Shown: positions 16,888 to 26,152, numbered from the stretch's first letter. The stretch is DNA of 64,000 nt from Limnohabitans sp. Rim47 (GCF_001517545.1 NZ_FBYA01000006.1:1-64000), one strand, 5' to 3'. A program made the numbers and translations. Notes: generated from the sequence alone by a model not told the origin.

Positions 16888-17406
16888 TCAGCCGAACAAC
16901 TCTTCAACGGACTTGCCACGCTTGGCAGCCACGTTGGAAGCTGTTGTGCAATTGGACAATGCGTCCAGAGTGGCACGAACCATGTTGTAAGGGTTGGACG
17001 AACCATGGCTCTTGGCCACGATGTCGGTGATACCGACCACTTCGAACACTGCGCGCATGGGTCCACCAGCAATGATGCCGGTACCCTTGGGAGCTGGAGC
17101 CATCATGACGCGGGCTGCGCCGTGGTGACCGTGTACTGCATGGTGAATCGTGCCATTTTTGAGGTGGACTTTGGCCAGGTTGCGACGGGCTTCTTCCATC
17201 GCTTTTTGCACGGCTGCTGGCACTTCTTTCGATTTGCCCTTGCCCATGCCCACTTTGCCATCGCCGTCACCGACCACGGTCAACGCTGCGAAACCCAAGA
17301 TACGGCCACCCTTGACCACCTTGGTCACGCGGTTGACCGCGATCATCTTTTCGCGAAGACCGTCTTCAGGACCGTCGCTTTGCGGTTTTGCTGTAAATTT
17401 AGCCAT
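16888..17406 (-). CDS. rpsE: 30S ribosomal protein S5
   Basis: Small-subunit protein important for decoding accuracy. The 172-residue protein has the S5 RNA-binding domain (REKMIAVNRVTKVVKGGR, GDGDGKVGMGKGKSKEVP) and the C-terminal GTGIIAGGPMRAVFEV segment. It lies between rplR and rpmD. Confidence 0.98.
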   Translation of the reverse strand: MAKFTAKPQSDGPEDGLREKMIAVNRVTKVVKGGRILGFAALTVVGDGDGKVGMGKGKSKEVPAAVQKAMEEARRNLAKVHLKNGTIHHAVHGHHGAARVMMAPAPKGTGIIAGGPMRAVFEVVGITDIVAKSHGSSNPYNMVRATLDALSNCTTASNVAAKRGKSVEELFG

Positions 17407-17423
17407 TTGTAACTCCGATCCGT

Positions 17424-17789
17424 TTAGAACTGCAGACCTGCTTCACGGGCTGCTTCGGCCAAAGCCTTGACACGACCGTGGTAAGCGAAACCTGCGCGGT
17501 CGAAGGCGACCTTCTCAACGCCAGCAGCTTTTGCTTTTTCAGCAATTCGCTTGCCAATGACTGCGGCAGCAGCGGCATTGCCACCTTTGCCTGTAGCGCC
17601 CAGAGCCGTGCGCACTTCGGCTTCGGCTGTAGAGGCACTGGCCAACACTTTTGTACCGCAACCAGAGATAACGCTGGCGTAGATGTGCAGGTTGGTGCGG
17701 TTCACGGTCAAACGGGCCACGCCTTGCTGTGCAATGCGGATGCGTGTTTGACGTGCACGACGGAGACGCTGCTCTTTCTTGGTCAACAT
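17424..17789 (-). CDS. rplR: 50S ribosomal protein L18
   Basis: Binds 5S rRNA. The 121-residue protein has the basic N-terminus RRARQTRIRIAQQGVARLTV, the NLHIYASVIS strand and the C-terminal FDRAGFAYHGRVKALAEAAR segment. It lies 11 bp after rplF. Confidence 0.98.
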   Translation of the reverse strand: MLTKKEQRLRRARQTRIRIAQQGVARLTVNRTNLHIYASVISGCGTKVLASASTAEAEVRTALGATGKGGNAAAAAVIGKRIAEKAKAAGVEKVAFDRAGFAYHGRVKALAEAAREAGLQF

Positions 17790-17800
17790 GATGCAGCTCC

Positions 17801-18334
17801 TTATTTCTTCTTAGTCTCTTTGATCGTGATCTTCTCATCCGAATAACGGATGCCCTTGCCTTTGTAAGGCTCAGGAGGACGAACAGCACGGATCTCAGCA
17901 GCAATTTGGCCAACACGTTGACGGTCGGCACCCTTGATCACGATTTCGGTCGCAGTCGGAGTGGCCACCGTAATGCCAGCAGGCATATCGATGTTGACAG
18001 GATGTGAATAACCAACAGCCAGGTTCAATTTGGCGCCAGAGGCAGCCGCCTTGTAACCCACGCCGACCAGGTTCAGCTTCTTTTCGAAGCCTTTGGTCAC
18101 GCCAGTCACCATGTTGTTCACCAGCTGACGCAAGGTGCCGCTCATGGCATTGGCTTCACGTGAATCATTGGCGGGGGCAAAGCTCAGCTTGCCTCCTTCG
18201 TTGCTCACGGTCACCAGCATGTTGGAGGCGATGGCCAATTGACCACCAGCGCCCTTCACACTGATTTGATCTTGTTTGATCGACACATCCACACCAGCGG
18301 GGATGGTCACAGGCATTTTTCCTACGCGGGACAT
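17801..18334 (-). CDS. rplF: 50S ribosomal protein L6
   Basis: Large-subunit protein near the factor-binding site. The 177-residue protein has two L6 repeats and ends with the signature PEPYKGKGIRYSDE. The start MSRVGKMPVTIPAG at 18334 is canonical; the in-frame extension upstream falls in the rpsH-rplF gap and is not used. Confidence 0.98.
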   Translation of the reverse strand: MSRVGKMPVTIPAGVDVSIKQDQISVKGAGGQLAIASNMLVTVSNEGGKLSFAPANDSREANAMSGTLRQLVNNMVTGVTKGFEKKLNLVGVGYKAAASGAKLNLAVGYSHPVNIDMPAGITVATPTATEIVIKGADRQRVGQIAAEIRAVRPPEPYKGKGIRYSDEKITIKETKKK

Positions 18335-18347
18335 TCTTTTTCTCCCT

Positions 18348-18743
18348 TTAAGCGACGTAGCACAGCACTTCGCCGCCGACACCGGCTGCACGCGCTTTGC
18401 GATCAGTCATCACGCCTTGGGGTGTGGTGACGATGGCCACGCCCAAGCCGTTTTGGACTTGAGGAATAGCATCACGGCCTTTGTACACACGCAGGCCTGG
18501 ACGGCTCACACGCTCAATACGCTCGATGACCGGACGGCCAGCGTAGTACTTCAGGGCAATTTCGAGAACGGACTTGCCGTCTTCGGTTTTGACTTGGAAG
18601 CCGTCAATGTAGCCTTCATCTTTCAGCACTTGGGCGATGGCCACCTTCACTTTAGAAGATGGAACCAACACGATGGCTTTTGACACCATTTGTGCGTTAC
18701 GGATGCGGGTCAACAGATCGGCAATAGGATCACTCATGCTCAT
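18348..18743 (-). CDS. rpsH: 30S ribosomal protein S8
   Basis: Primary 16S rRNA-binding protein, and the spc-operon translational repressor in Escherichia coli. The 131-residue protein has MSMSDPIADLLTRIRNAQ and the C-terminal signature GLGVAIVTTPQGVMTDRKA. It lies between rpsN and rplF. Confidence 0.98.
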   Translation of the reverse strand: MSMSDPIADLLTRIRNAQMVSKAIVLVPSSKVKVAIAQVLKDEGYIDGFQVKTEDGKSVLEIALKYYAGRPVIERIERVSRPGLRVYKGRDAIPQVQNGLGVAIVTTPQGVMTDRKARAAGVGGEVLCYVA

Positions 18744-18761
18744 GTTGTTATCTCCTGCCGA

Positions 18762-19067
18762 TTACCAGCTGGCCTTGGTCACGCCCGGAATGTTGCCTGC
18801 GAAGGCTAATTCACGGATCTTGGCGCGGCCCAGACCAAATTGACGGAACGTACCGCGTGGGCGACCGGTGATTGCACAGCGGTTGCGTTGACGGGTCGGG
18901 TTGGCGTTGCGCGGAAGCTTTTGCAGACCCAGACGGGCTGCTGCACGCTCTTCATCGCTGCGCTTGGCATCGTTGGCGATGGCCTTAAATTCAGCGTATT
19001 TTTTCGCGAATTTAGCTGCCAGTTTTTCACGCTTGAGCTCGCGCTCGATCAAAGCTACTTTAGCCAC
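18762..19067 (-). CDS. rpsN: 30S ribosomal protein S14 (zinc-free form)
   Basis: The 101-residue long form of S14. The C-terminal RNRCAITGRPRGTFRQFGLG has only one of the usual zinc-ribbon Cys residues, so it is the zinc-independent (C-) type. The GTG at 19067 gives the canonical start (M)AKVALIEREL; a longer ATG-type extension upstream would run into rplE. Confidence 0.96.
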   Translation of the reverse strand: MAKVALIERELKREKLAAKFAKKYAEFKAIANDAKRSDEERAAARLGLQKLPRNANPTRQRNRCAITGRPRGTFRQFGLGRAKIRELAFAGNIPGVTKASW

Positions 19068-19075
19068 GTGACACC

Positions 19076-19621
19076 TCAGTTCTTGAAGGGGAAGCGGAAA
19101 GCTGCCAGAAGAGCTTTGCACTCTTCGTCAGACTTAGCCGTTGTGGTGATGCTGATATTGAGACCACGCAAGGCATCAACCTTGTCGTACTCAATCTCAG
19201 GGAAAATGATCTGCTCTTTGACGCCGATGTTGTAGTTACCACGACCATCGAACGCACGACCAGAAATACCACGGAAGTCACGAACGCGAGGCAAAGCCAC
19301 GGTCACGAAACGGTCCAGGAATTCATACATCTGAACGCCACGCAGTGTCACCATGCAGCCAATAGGCTGTTGCTCACGGATCTTGAAGCCAGCAATCGCT
19401 TTCTTGGCCTTGGTCACCACAGGCTTTTGGCCTGCGATTTTGGTCAAGTCGCTCACAGCGTGGTCCATGACTTTTTTATCAGCCACCGCCTCAGACACAC
19501 CCATGTTCAAGGTGATCTTGGTGATGCGAGGAACCTGCATTGTTGACTTGTAGCCAAATTTGGCAATCAAGTCAGCAGAGATTTTCTCGCGGAAGAGTTG
19601 TTGCAAACGTGCCATGCTCAT
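19076..19621 (-). CDS. rplE: 50S ribosomal protein L5
   Basis: Binds 5S rRNA in the central protuberance. The 181-residue protein has the MARLQQLFREKI start region, VPRITKITLNMGVSEAV and the GISGRAFDGRGNYNIGVKEQ segment. The first ATG overlaps rplX by 4 bp; a second ATG two codons on (19615) is equally possible. Confidence 0.98.
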   Translation of the reverse strand: MSMARLQQLFREKISADLIAKFGYKSTMQVPRITKITLNMGVSEAVADKKVMDHAVSDLTKIAGQKPVVTKAKKAIAGFKIREQQPIGCMVTLRGVQMYEFLDRFVTVALPRVRDFRGISGRAFDGRGNYNIGVKEQIIFPEIEYDKVDALRGLNISITTTAKSDEECKALLAAFRFPFKN

Positions 19622-19938
19622 GCCACCTTGATTTCTTCGCCGCTCGACTTGTAAACGCGGACGCGTTTTCCATCAGCCTGCAGCTTGACGCCCACACGAT
19701 CAGCCTTACCAGTTGCAGCGTTGAAAATCGCCACATTGGATTGGTGAATCGGCATGGCCTTTTCGATAATGCCGCCAGTTGTGCCCTTCATTGGGTTTGG
19801 CTTGGCATGCTTTTTGACGAGGTTGACACCTTCGATCAACAGATGCGAGTCACTGGCGCGCAGCGACACTGTGCCGCGCTTGCCTTTGTCACGACCTGTG
19901 ATGACGATGATTTCGTCGCCCTTGCGAATCTTGTTCAT
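19618..19938 (-). CDS. rplX: 50S ribosomal protein L24
   Basis: Early-assembly protein at the exit tunnel. The 106-residue protein has the KOW motif IVITGRDKGKRGTVS and the GVNLVKKHAKPNPMKGTTGG segment. It lies 9 bp after rplN and overlaps rplE. Confidence 0.98.
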   Translation of the reverse strand: MNKIRKGDEIIVITGRDKGKRGTVSLRASDSHLLIEGVNLVKKHAKPNPMKGTTGGIIEKAMPIHQSNVAIFNAATGKADRVGVKLQADGKRVRVYKSSGEEIKVA

Positions 19939-19947
19939 GGCGCGTCC

Positions 19948-20316
19948 TTACAGTACTTCAGGAGCCAGGGACACGATCTTCATGAACTTCTCGGTACGCA
20001 ATTCACGCGTGACCGGGCCGAAGATGCGGGTGCCAATAGGCTCCAACTTGGCATTCAGCAACACAGCTGCGTTGCCATCGAATTTGATGAGGGAGCCATC
20101 GCCACGGCGGATGCCCTTGGCAGTACGAACCACCACAGCACTGTAGATCTCGCCTTTTTTGACGCGACCACGCGGGGCGGCTTCTTTGATGCTCACTTTG
20201 ATGATGTCGCCAACACTTGCATAGCGACGCTTGGATCCGCCGAGCACCTTAATGCACAGCACGGACTTTGCGCCGGTGTTGTCGGCCACATCCAACCGAG
20301 ATTCTGTCTGGATCAT
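19948..20316 (-). CDS. rplN: 50S ribosomal protein L14
   Basis: Core 23S-binding protein. The 122-residue protein starts MIQTESRLDVADNTGAKSVL and contains the signature GDIIKVSIKEAAPRGRVKKG. It is the first gene of the ribosomal cluster here. The S10 operon genes that usually precede it (rpmC, rpsQ) are not in the upstream gap, so the cluster is split at this point and rplN has its own promoter. Confidence 0.98.
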   Translation of the reverse strand: MIQTESRLDVADNTGAKSVLCIKVLGGSKRRYASVGDIIKVSIKEAAPRGRVKKGEIYSAVVVRTAKGIRRGDGSLIKFDGNAAVLLNAKLEPIGTRIFGPVTRELRTEKFMKIVSLAPEVL

Positions 20317-20463
20317 TTCTTTATTCCCAACTTGTATTTCTTGCCCGCCAGCCTTACAGCCAACAAACAGAAATCAGTCTTGGACCCGTCATTCATGCCG
20401 CGAACCACTCGCAACACTTCAGTTTGGGCAGATACCTGCGCTTTTTGCAAAGCGAAGCCCTCT

Positions 20464-20492
20464 ATTATGTCTGAAAAAACAGGTCTGCGCAA
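20464..20492 (-). promoter_or_regulatory. Sigma-70 promoter of the rplN (spc) operon
   Basis: On the minus strand TTGCGC and CATAAT are 17 bp apart. The predicted start near 20457 gives a leader of about 140 nt before rplN. This is the only good promoter seen ahead of the ribosomal cluster. Confidence 0.6.
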
Positions 20493-20647
20493 CAAGATGT
20501 CCAAATTATTTGAAATTAACAAGCGATCATGGACCCGTGAGTCACCTATTTAGCCCAGCCAAAGGGTTTGAAGCCCCTGTTTTAAATGGAACCGCCAGTT
20601 GTGCGTCGCCTTACTGGAGTCGATGGCGTGCAAACTGCCCCCGGTGT

Positions 20648-20683
20648 GCTTCCATAGCTTCCATAGCTTCCATAGCTTCCACA
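20648..20683. repeat. 9-bp tandem repeat (GCTTCCATA), four units
   Basis: Three perfect copies of GCTTCCATA and a fourth ending CACA. It lies between the divergent rplN and proC genes and would be a variable-number site. Confidence 0.85.
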
Positions 20684-20900
20684 GCGACTGGCTGTCGCCT
20701 GTGCCAAATGCCCTGTGCCACCCTCGACGCGGACACAGACGACGTGGCACACAGTGTAGGAGTGTCTTTAATTTGCCAGTGATGAATGAGATATCTACCA
20801 ACAAGCCCGTTTTTTGCAGGGCCCAAACAAAGTCACGACTGCAAAAAGCGACAATTCTCGGACACACCATCGGCATCAGACACACAAGGCACGCACCCCA

Positions 20901-21725
20901 ATGACCTCAAGCTCACAGCACATCGCATTCATCGGCGGCGGCAACATGGCCAGCGCCATCATCGGCGGGCTGATCCGTCAAGGCATAAAGCCTGAGCAGA
21001 TCACCGTGGTCGAGCCCTTTGCAGATACCGCCGCAAAACTACAGCAGAACTTCGGCATCACCGCCCTGCCCGCGGCGGGCCCGGAACTGGCACAAGCGCA
21101 ACTGGTGGTCTGGGCGGTCAAACCTCAAATATTCAACGAAGCCGCCGCGCCCGTCATGCCGCACACCCGCGGTGCCTTGCACCTTTCAGTGGCCGCAGGC
21201 ATCCGAACCGACAGCATCTGCCGCTGGGTGGGCACCGATCGGGTGGTGCGCTGCATGCCCAACACACCTGCCTTGGTGGGCCAAGGCATCACGGGCCTTT
21301 TCCCTTGCCCATCCGTCACGCCCGCCGACAAAGCGCTGGTAGAGCAGGTCATTGGCACCACCGGCCAATATCTCTGGGTACAACAAGAATCGCATCTGGA
21401 TGCGGTGACCGCCCTGTCCGGCTCCGGACCGGCCTATGTGTTTTATTTCCTCGAAGCCATGACCGAAGCAGGCGTGGGCATGGGGTTGAGCCCCGAGCAG
21501 GCTTATCAACTGGCCGTGGCCACTTTCTCGGGTGCCGCCTCTTTGGCTGCGGCATCGACAGAATCACCCGAAGTGCTGCGCCAGCGCGTCACATCCAAAG
21601 GCGGTACGACCTACGCGGCCATCACTGCTATGGAGGCCGCCGGCATCAAGGCCTCTTTTGTGAATGCCATGCAGGCCGCCGAGCAACGCGCACGCGAGCT
21701 GGGCGACGAATTCGGCAAAGCCTGA
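20901..21725 (+). CDS. proC: Pyrroline-5-carboxylate reductase
   Basis: Last step of proline synthesis, reducing pyrroline-5-carboxylate with NAD(P)H. The 274-residue protein has the Rossmann motif IAFIGGGNMASAIIGGL, the RCMPNTPALVGQG segment and the C-terminal signature TSKGGTTYAAITAME. The ATG at 20901 puts the dinucleotide motif at the expected position; an in-frame extension of 29 codons upstream has no family match. It is divergent from rplN and convergent with ubiA. Confidence 0.96.
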   Translation: MTSSSQHIAFIGGGNMASAIIGGLIRQGIKPEQITVVEPFADTAAKLQQNFGITALPAAGPELAQAQLVVWAVKPQIFNEAAAPVMPHTRGALHLSVAAGIRTDSICRWVGTDRVVRCMPNTPALVGQGITGLFPCPSVTPADKALVEQVIGTTGQYLWVQQESHLDAVTALSGSGPAYVFYFLEAMTEAGVGMGLSPEQAYQLAVATFSGAASLAAASTESPEVLRQRVTSKGGTTYAAITAMEAAGIKASFVNAMQAAEQRARELGDEFGKA

Positions 21726-21780
21726 AGCGGCAAGCCTTCAGTCTGAACTTGGCCTAGCGCCTGATGGCCAGCAAGGGCCG

Positions 21781-22638
21781 TCAGGCCACGCCATAAGAAA
21801 GCACCACGCCCACAAACACGCTGAACCCGAGCCAATGGTTCAGGCGGAAGGCCTTGAAACAGCCCTCGCGTTCCCGGTGGCGTATCAAAAAATAGTGCCA
21901 GACCACCTGGGCGGCAGAAGCAACCCAAGCCAGCCAGAACCACGCGCCTTGCTGCGGGGCGTTCAGCAGCCACGCCCAGATCAACAAATACGCCCCATAA
22001 AAGCCCATGATGGCGGGCACATCGCGGTCACCCAGGGTGATGGCTGAGGTTTTCATGCCAATTTTGAGATCGTCATCACGATCGACCATGGCGTATTCCG
22101 TGTCATAGGCCAGCACCCAAAACAAGTTCCCCAGCAACAAACCCCAAGCCAGCAAAGGCACATCGCTTTGCACTGCGGCAAACGCCATCGGAATGCCGAA
22201 GCTGAACGCCACGCCCAACACCGCTTGCGGCATGGACACATAACGCTTGGCGTAGGGGTAAATCAGTGTCACCGCCAAAGCGGCAAACGACCACTGGATG
22301 GCAGCCGTGTTCGTCGTCAGTACCAAACCAAACGCACACAACGCCAGCACGGCCCCCACCCACAAAGCCTCTCGGGTGCTGATGCGCCCGCTCGTCACCG
22401 GGCGGTTGGCGGTGCGTTTGACGTGTTTGTCAAAGTCGCGGTCGGCCACGTCGTTCAGACAGCAGCCCGCGCTGCGCATGAGGATCGTGCCCAAAGTGAA
22501 CACCGAGATCAGATGCCAGCCCGGAAAGCCGCCTGCGGCCACCCACAACGCGGCCAAGGAAGGCCACAGCAACAGCAGCCAACCCGCAGGACGGCTCCAG
22601 CGGATCAAGTCCAGATAAAGCTTGAGTTTGTCGGTCAT
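21781..22638 (-). CDS. ubiA: 4-hydroxybenzoate octaprenyltransferase
   Basis: Membrane prenyltransferase that attaches the polyprenyl chain to 4-hydroxybenzoate in ubiquinone synthesis. The 285-residue protein has about eight hydrophobic helices, the first aspartate motif NDVADRDFDKHVKRTANRP and the second YDTEYAMVDRDDDLKIGMKT. The ATG at 22638 (MTDKLKLYLDLIRWSRPAGW) is canonical; the long in-frame extension overlaps oxyR. It lies 8 bp after oxyR, in a recG-oxyR-ubiA run. Confidence 0.95.
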   Translation of the reverse strand: MTDKLKLYLDLIRWSRPAGWLLLLWPSLAALWVAAGGFPGWHLISVFTLGTILMRSAGCCLNDVADRDFDKHVKRTANRPVTSGRISTREALWVGAVLALCAFGLVLTTNTAAIQWSFAALAVTLIYPYAKRYVSMPQAVLGVAFSFGIPMAFAAVQSDVPLLAWGLLLGNLFWVLAYDTEYAMVDRDDDLKIGMKTSAITLGDRDVPAIMGFYGAYLLIWAWLLNAPQQGAWFWLAWVASAAQVVWHYFLIRHREREGCFKAFRLNHWLGFSVFVGVVLSYGVA

Positions 22639-22646
22639 GCAAGGCC

Positions 22647-23609
22647 TCAAGACAAGCGCGTCACACCCGGCAATGGGCAAGCGTAAATGGCGTTGCGCAT
22701 GGCAGCTATCGCCTCGTAGCGGGTGTAGCTGCGACGCCATGCCAACACCACGCGGCGCGTGGGCGGCTTGCCGCCCGCAGGGTCCACGATGGGCAGGTAG
22801 CGCACAGGCGAATCGTGCCATCCGCCCGAACGCTTGTGCACCGGCTTGAGCTCAGGCACCGACAGGCGCGGCACCAAAGTCACGCCCATGCCGGCAGCCA
22901 CCATGTGCTTGATGGTTTCCAGCGACGAGCCCTCAAAGGTCTTGCGGATGCCGTCGGTCTGGCTCGCATAACGCGCGAATTCGGGGCACACCTCCAGCAC
23001 ATGGTCGCGAAAGCAATGCCCAGCACCCAGCAACAGCATGGTCTCGTTTTTCAGCTGCTCGGGCGTGATAAAGGCTTCTGAGGCCAAGGGATGGTTGAGC
23101 GGCAAAGCCGCCATGAAGGTCTCGTCGTACAAGGGGGCGACCGCCAGACCCGACTCGGGAAACGGCTCGGCCAAAATGGCGCAATCGAGCTCGCCGGTGC
23201 GCAGCATTTCCAGCAAACGCACCGTGAAGTTTTCTTGCAGCATCAAGGGCATTTGCGGCATGTCGGTGATGATCTGGCGCACCAGATCGGGCAGCAAATA
23301 AGGCCCGATGGTGTAAATCACCCCCAAGCGCATGGTGCCGGCCAAAGGGTCTTTGCCGCGCTTGGCGATTTCCTTGATTTCAGCGGCTTGCTCCAACACG
23401 CTTTGGGCCTGGCGGACGATTTCTTCGCCCAGCGGGGTCACGGACACCTCGCTGGCGCTGCGTTCGAACAACTTGACCTCGAGCTCTTCTTCCAACTTTT
23501 TGATGGCCAGTGACAAGGTGGGCTGCGACACAAAGCAGGCCTCGGCGGCCTTGCCGAAATGTTTTTCGCGGGCCACAGCCACGATGTATTTGAGTTCGGT
23601 CAGGGTCAT
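22647..23609 (-). CDS. oxyR: Hydrogen peroxide sensor OxyR (LysR family)
   Basis: LysR-type activator of peroxide defence. The 320-residue protein has an N-terminal winged helix (AAEACFVSQPTLSLAIKKLE). Counted from the ATG at 23609, the redox cysteines fall at 199 and 208 (GAGHCFRDHVLEVCPEF), exactly the Escherichia coli OxyR numbering, which separates it from other LysR proteins. It follows recG by 16 bp and precedes ubiA. No catalase or ahpC gene is adjacent in this window. Confidence 0.93.
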   Translation of the reverse strand: MTLTELKYIVAVAREKHFGKAAEACFVSQPTLSLAIKKLEEELEVKLFERSASEVSVTPLGEEIVRQAQSVLEQAAEIKEIAKRGKDPLAGTMRLGVIYTIGPYLLPDLVRQIITDMPQMPLMLQENFTVRLLEMLRTGELDCAILAEPFPESGLAVAPLYDETFMAALPLNHPLASEAFITPEQLKNETMLLLGAGHCFRDHVLEVCPEFARYASQTDGIRKTFEGSSLETIKHMVAAGMGVTLVPRLSVPELKPVHKRSGGWHDSPVRYLPIVDPAGGKPPTRRVVLAWRRSYTRYEAIAAMRNAIYACPLPGVTRLS

Positions 23610-23625
23610 GGGCACTAATTAAACA

Positions 23626-25710
23626 TCAAGCTTTCAAATACTCGGATTTGCCGCCCAACCAACGGCCAATGTGCCTCTCGGCCAGGCCAGCGTGCTGGTC
23701 CAGCATCTGAGGGGCCAGCGCACGCGCCCAGTCCAGCAAATGTCCGTCGGTCTCAAGATCGGCAAAACGCAACAAGGGCGCACCCGACTGGCGTGCCCCC
23801 AAGAACTCGCCCGGCCCGCGAATTTCCAGATCGCGCCGCGCAATTTCAAAACCGTCGTTCGTCTCGACCATGGCACGCAGGCGTTCGCGGGCGGTCTCGC
23901 TCAAGCGGCCGCCTTCGGGCGTGCCATAGAGCAACACGCAGGCCGAGGCCGCCGCGCCGCGCCCCACCCGGCCACGCAGCTGGTGCAACTGAGACAGGCC
24001 AAAGCGCTCAGCGTGCTCGATCACCATCAGCGAGGCATTGGGCACGTCCACCCCGACCTCGATCACCGTGGTGCTGACCAACACACCCATCTGGCCTGCG
24101 GTAAACAAATCCATGACCGCCTTCTTTTCGGCCACGGGCATGCGCGAATGCAGCAAACCCACCATCACGCCCGGCAAAGCCTCACTCAAATCGGCGTGGG
24201 TTTGTGTGGCATTGGTCAAGTCCAGCGCTTCGCTTTCTTCGATCAAGGGGCAGACCCAATACACCTGCCGCCCTTCGTGTAACTGCGCACCAATGCGCTC
24301 AACCACCTCGTGGCGGCGGTGGTCCGACACCACGCGGGTCACGATGGGCGTGCGCCCCGGCGGCAGCTCGTCGATGACCGACACATCCAGGTCGGCGTAA
24401 TAGCTCATGGCCAGCGTGCGCGGGATCGGCGTGGCCGTCATCATCAGCATGTGCGGCTCCATGCCGTCGGCCTGCATCTTGCCGCGCAGGGCCAGTCGCT
24501 GCGCCACGCCAAAGCGGTGCTGCTCGTCGATCACGGCCAGTGCCAGATTTTTGAACTTGACGTGGTCCTGAATCACCGCGTGCGTGCCCACCACCAGTGC
24601 GGCCTCGCCCGACTCGATCAGCGCCAGCATGGCGGCACGTTCTTTCTTTTTTTGGCTGCCAATCAACCAAGCCACTTTCACGCCCAATGGCTCCAACCAG
24701 CCGACCAGCTTGGCGAAGTGCTGGGTCGCCAGAATTTCGGTGGGTGCCATCAGGGCGCATTGCCAGCCCGCATCCACCGCCACCATGGCCGCCAAGGCCG
24801 CCACCACGGTTTTGCCCGCGCCCACATCGCCTTGCAACAAGCGGTGCATCGGCACATGGCGGGCCAAATTTTGCGCAATCTCATGGCCCACACGCTGCTG
24901 GGCATTCGTCAGGCCAAACGGCAAGGCGGCCAGCAACTGGCCGTACAAGCCATCGGGTTTTAGCCTCAATGCCGGGGCCCGCAACAAATCGCGCTCGCGC
25001 TTGGCCGTGAGTTGCGACAGCTGCTGCGCCAGCAACTCCTCGCATTTGAGGCGAATCCAGGCCGGGTGGCTGCGGTCTTCCAGCGCGGCCAGCGACACAT
25101 CGGGCGTAGGGTGGTGCAAAAACCGCAGCGCATCGCGCAGCGACCAGGCCCCTCGCGGGTCTGGCCATGCAATGCCTAGGGGCAATGTCTCGCTCAAGTC
25201 GGCATGGTTCAGGCCCGTGATGACCGCCCGGCGCAAATAGGCCTGGGCCAGCCCGGCGACGGTGGAATACACCGGCGTCAGCGCTTCGGCCAAGTTGCCA
25301 CCCGCAGCCTTGAACGTGGGGTGCATCATGGTCAAGCCCATGAAACCGCCCTTGACCTCGCCCCGCGCCCGGATGCGGTTGCCCACCGCCAGCGCCTTTT
25401 GGTGCGATGGGTAAAAACTGAAAAACCGCATCACACAGGTGTCCGAGCCGTCATCCACCGTCACCAAAAGCTGGCGGCGCGGGCGCATCGTGATCTCGCA
25501 GGCGGTCACCGTGGCCTCGATCTGCGCGGTATCGCCCTCGCGCACATCGCGCAGCCGGACGATGCGCGTCTCGTCCTCGTAGCGCAGCGGCAAATGCAAC
25601 GCCAAATCGATGTCGCGCTTGAGCCCAAGCTTGATCAGCGCCTTTTGGGGGGCGCTGAGCGTTTTGGCGGGCGTTGATTTGAGCGTGGAAGCTGACGACG
25701 GAACAGGCAT
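23626..25710 (-). CDS. recG: ATP-dependent DNA helicase RecG
   Basis: Remodels stalled replication forks and branched DNA. The 694-residue protein has an N-terminal wedge/OB domain, Walker A GDVGAGKTVVAALAA, the DEQH box in VIDEQHRFGVAQR, TATPIPRTLAMSYY and the C-terminal EVGVDVPNASLMVIEHAERF with the QLRGRVGRG motif VI. Full length for the family. It is the first gene of the recG-oxyR-ubiA run; the HTH gene 28 bp upstream could be in the same transcript. Confidence 0.97.
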   Translation of the reverse strand: MPVPSSASTLKSTPAKTLSAPQKALIKLGLKRDIDLALHLPLRYEDETRIVRLRDVREGDTAQIEATVTACEITMRPRRQLLVTVDDGSDTCVMRFFSFYPSHQKALAVGNRIRARGEVKGGFMGLTMMHPTFKAAGGNLAEALTPVYSTVAGLAQAYLRRAVITGLNHADLSETLPLGIAWPDPRGAWSLRDALRFLHHPTPDVSLAALEDRSHPAWIRLKCEELLAQQLSQLTAKRERDLLRAPALRLKPDGLYGQLLAALPFGLTNAQQRVGHEIAQNLARHVPMHRLLQGDVGAGKTVVAALAAMVAVDAGWQCALMAPTEILATQHFAKLVGWLEPLGVKVAWLIGSQKKKERAAMLALIESGEAALVVGTHAVIQDHVKFKNLALAVIDEQHRFGVAQRLALRGKMQADGMEPHMLMMTATPIPRTLAMSYYADLDVSVIDELPPGRTPIVTRVVSDHRRHEVVERIGAQLHEGRQVYWVCPLIEESEALDLTNATQTHADLSEALPGVMVGLLHSRMPVAEKKAVMDLFTAGQMGVLVSTTVIEVGVDVPNASLMVIEHAERFGLSQLHQLRGRVGRGAAASACVLLYGTPEGGRLSETARERLRAMVETNDGFEIARRDLEIRGPGEFLGARQSGAPLLRFADLETDGHLLDWARALAPQMLDQHAGLAERHIGRWLGGKSEYLKA

Positions 25711-25738
25711 GCGCTGATTGTGCCGTCAGCCAAGCAAG

Positions 25739-26152
25739 TCAACCGCTCTTTTTAACGGATGCAGCCAAAGACAAGGCCATGACCACGTCGCGCACCGTTT
25801 TCCGCTCACTTAAACCAAGCGCCAAGTAACGGGTCAACATTTCCCGGTCGGCCATGCCAAGCGCGCTCAGACTCTGGTCTGGATCTGGCGAACTCTGAGG
25901 GGATGTGACACGTCCAAATCGCAATTCATCTGGACTGACCTGAAGCCAATCCGCCAAAACGCGCAATTTGTCCTGAGTCGGAATGGCTTTCCCCAGCAAC
26001 CAATTACGTGCTGTATGCGATGTGATGCTGCGTCCCCAATACCGCAGATTGAAATCATTTGACACAACAGTCGGAGAGACACGGACACCATTCGACTCCA
26101 ATGCACGACGCAACCGCTGTGCAAAAGCTTCTGTTTCAGTGGATGTGCCCAT
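25739..26152 (-). CDS. Predicted helix-turn-helix (XRE-like) regulator
   Basis: A 137-residue protein. Residues about 30-75 (SITSHTARNWLLGKAIPTQD then KLRVLADWLQVSPDEL) fit a lambda-repressor-like helix-turn-helix. The remainder has no clear domain. A perfect 17-bp palindrome lies 44 bp upstream of its start, consistent with autoregulation. The divergent neighbour is an outer-membrane beta-barrel gene, a possible target. I cannot assign a ligand or named family. Confidence 0.7.
   Translation of the reverse strand: MGTSTETEAFAQRLRRALESNGVRVSPTVVSNDFNLRYWGRSITSHTARNWLLGKAIPTQDKLRVLADWLQVSPDELRFGRVTSPQSSPDPDQSLSALGMADREMLTRYLALGLSERKTVRDVVMALSLAASVKKSG

Larger units (their letters stand above)
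20317..20900. other. Non-coding gap between rplN and proC
   Basis: 584 bp without a supportable gene. It holds the rplN promoter (20464-20492), a 9-bp tandem repeat (20648-20683) and the proC leader. Short ORFs crossing it have low-complexity or shadow character, for example a Trp-Lys-Leu repeat produced by the tandem array. Confidence 0.7.

Noticed and set aside
20550..20885. ORF with Trp-Lys-Leu repeats upstream of proC
   Set aside because: Generated by the 9-bp tandem repeat; no family match or ribosome site.
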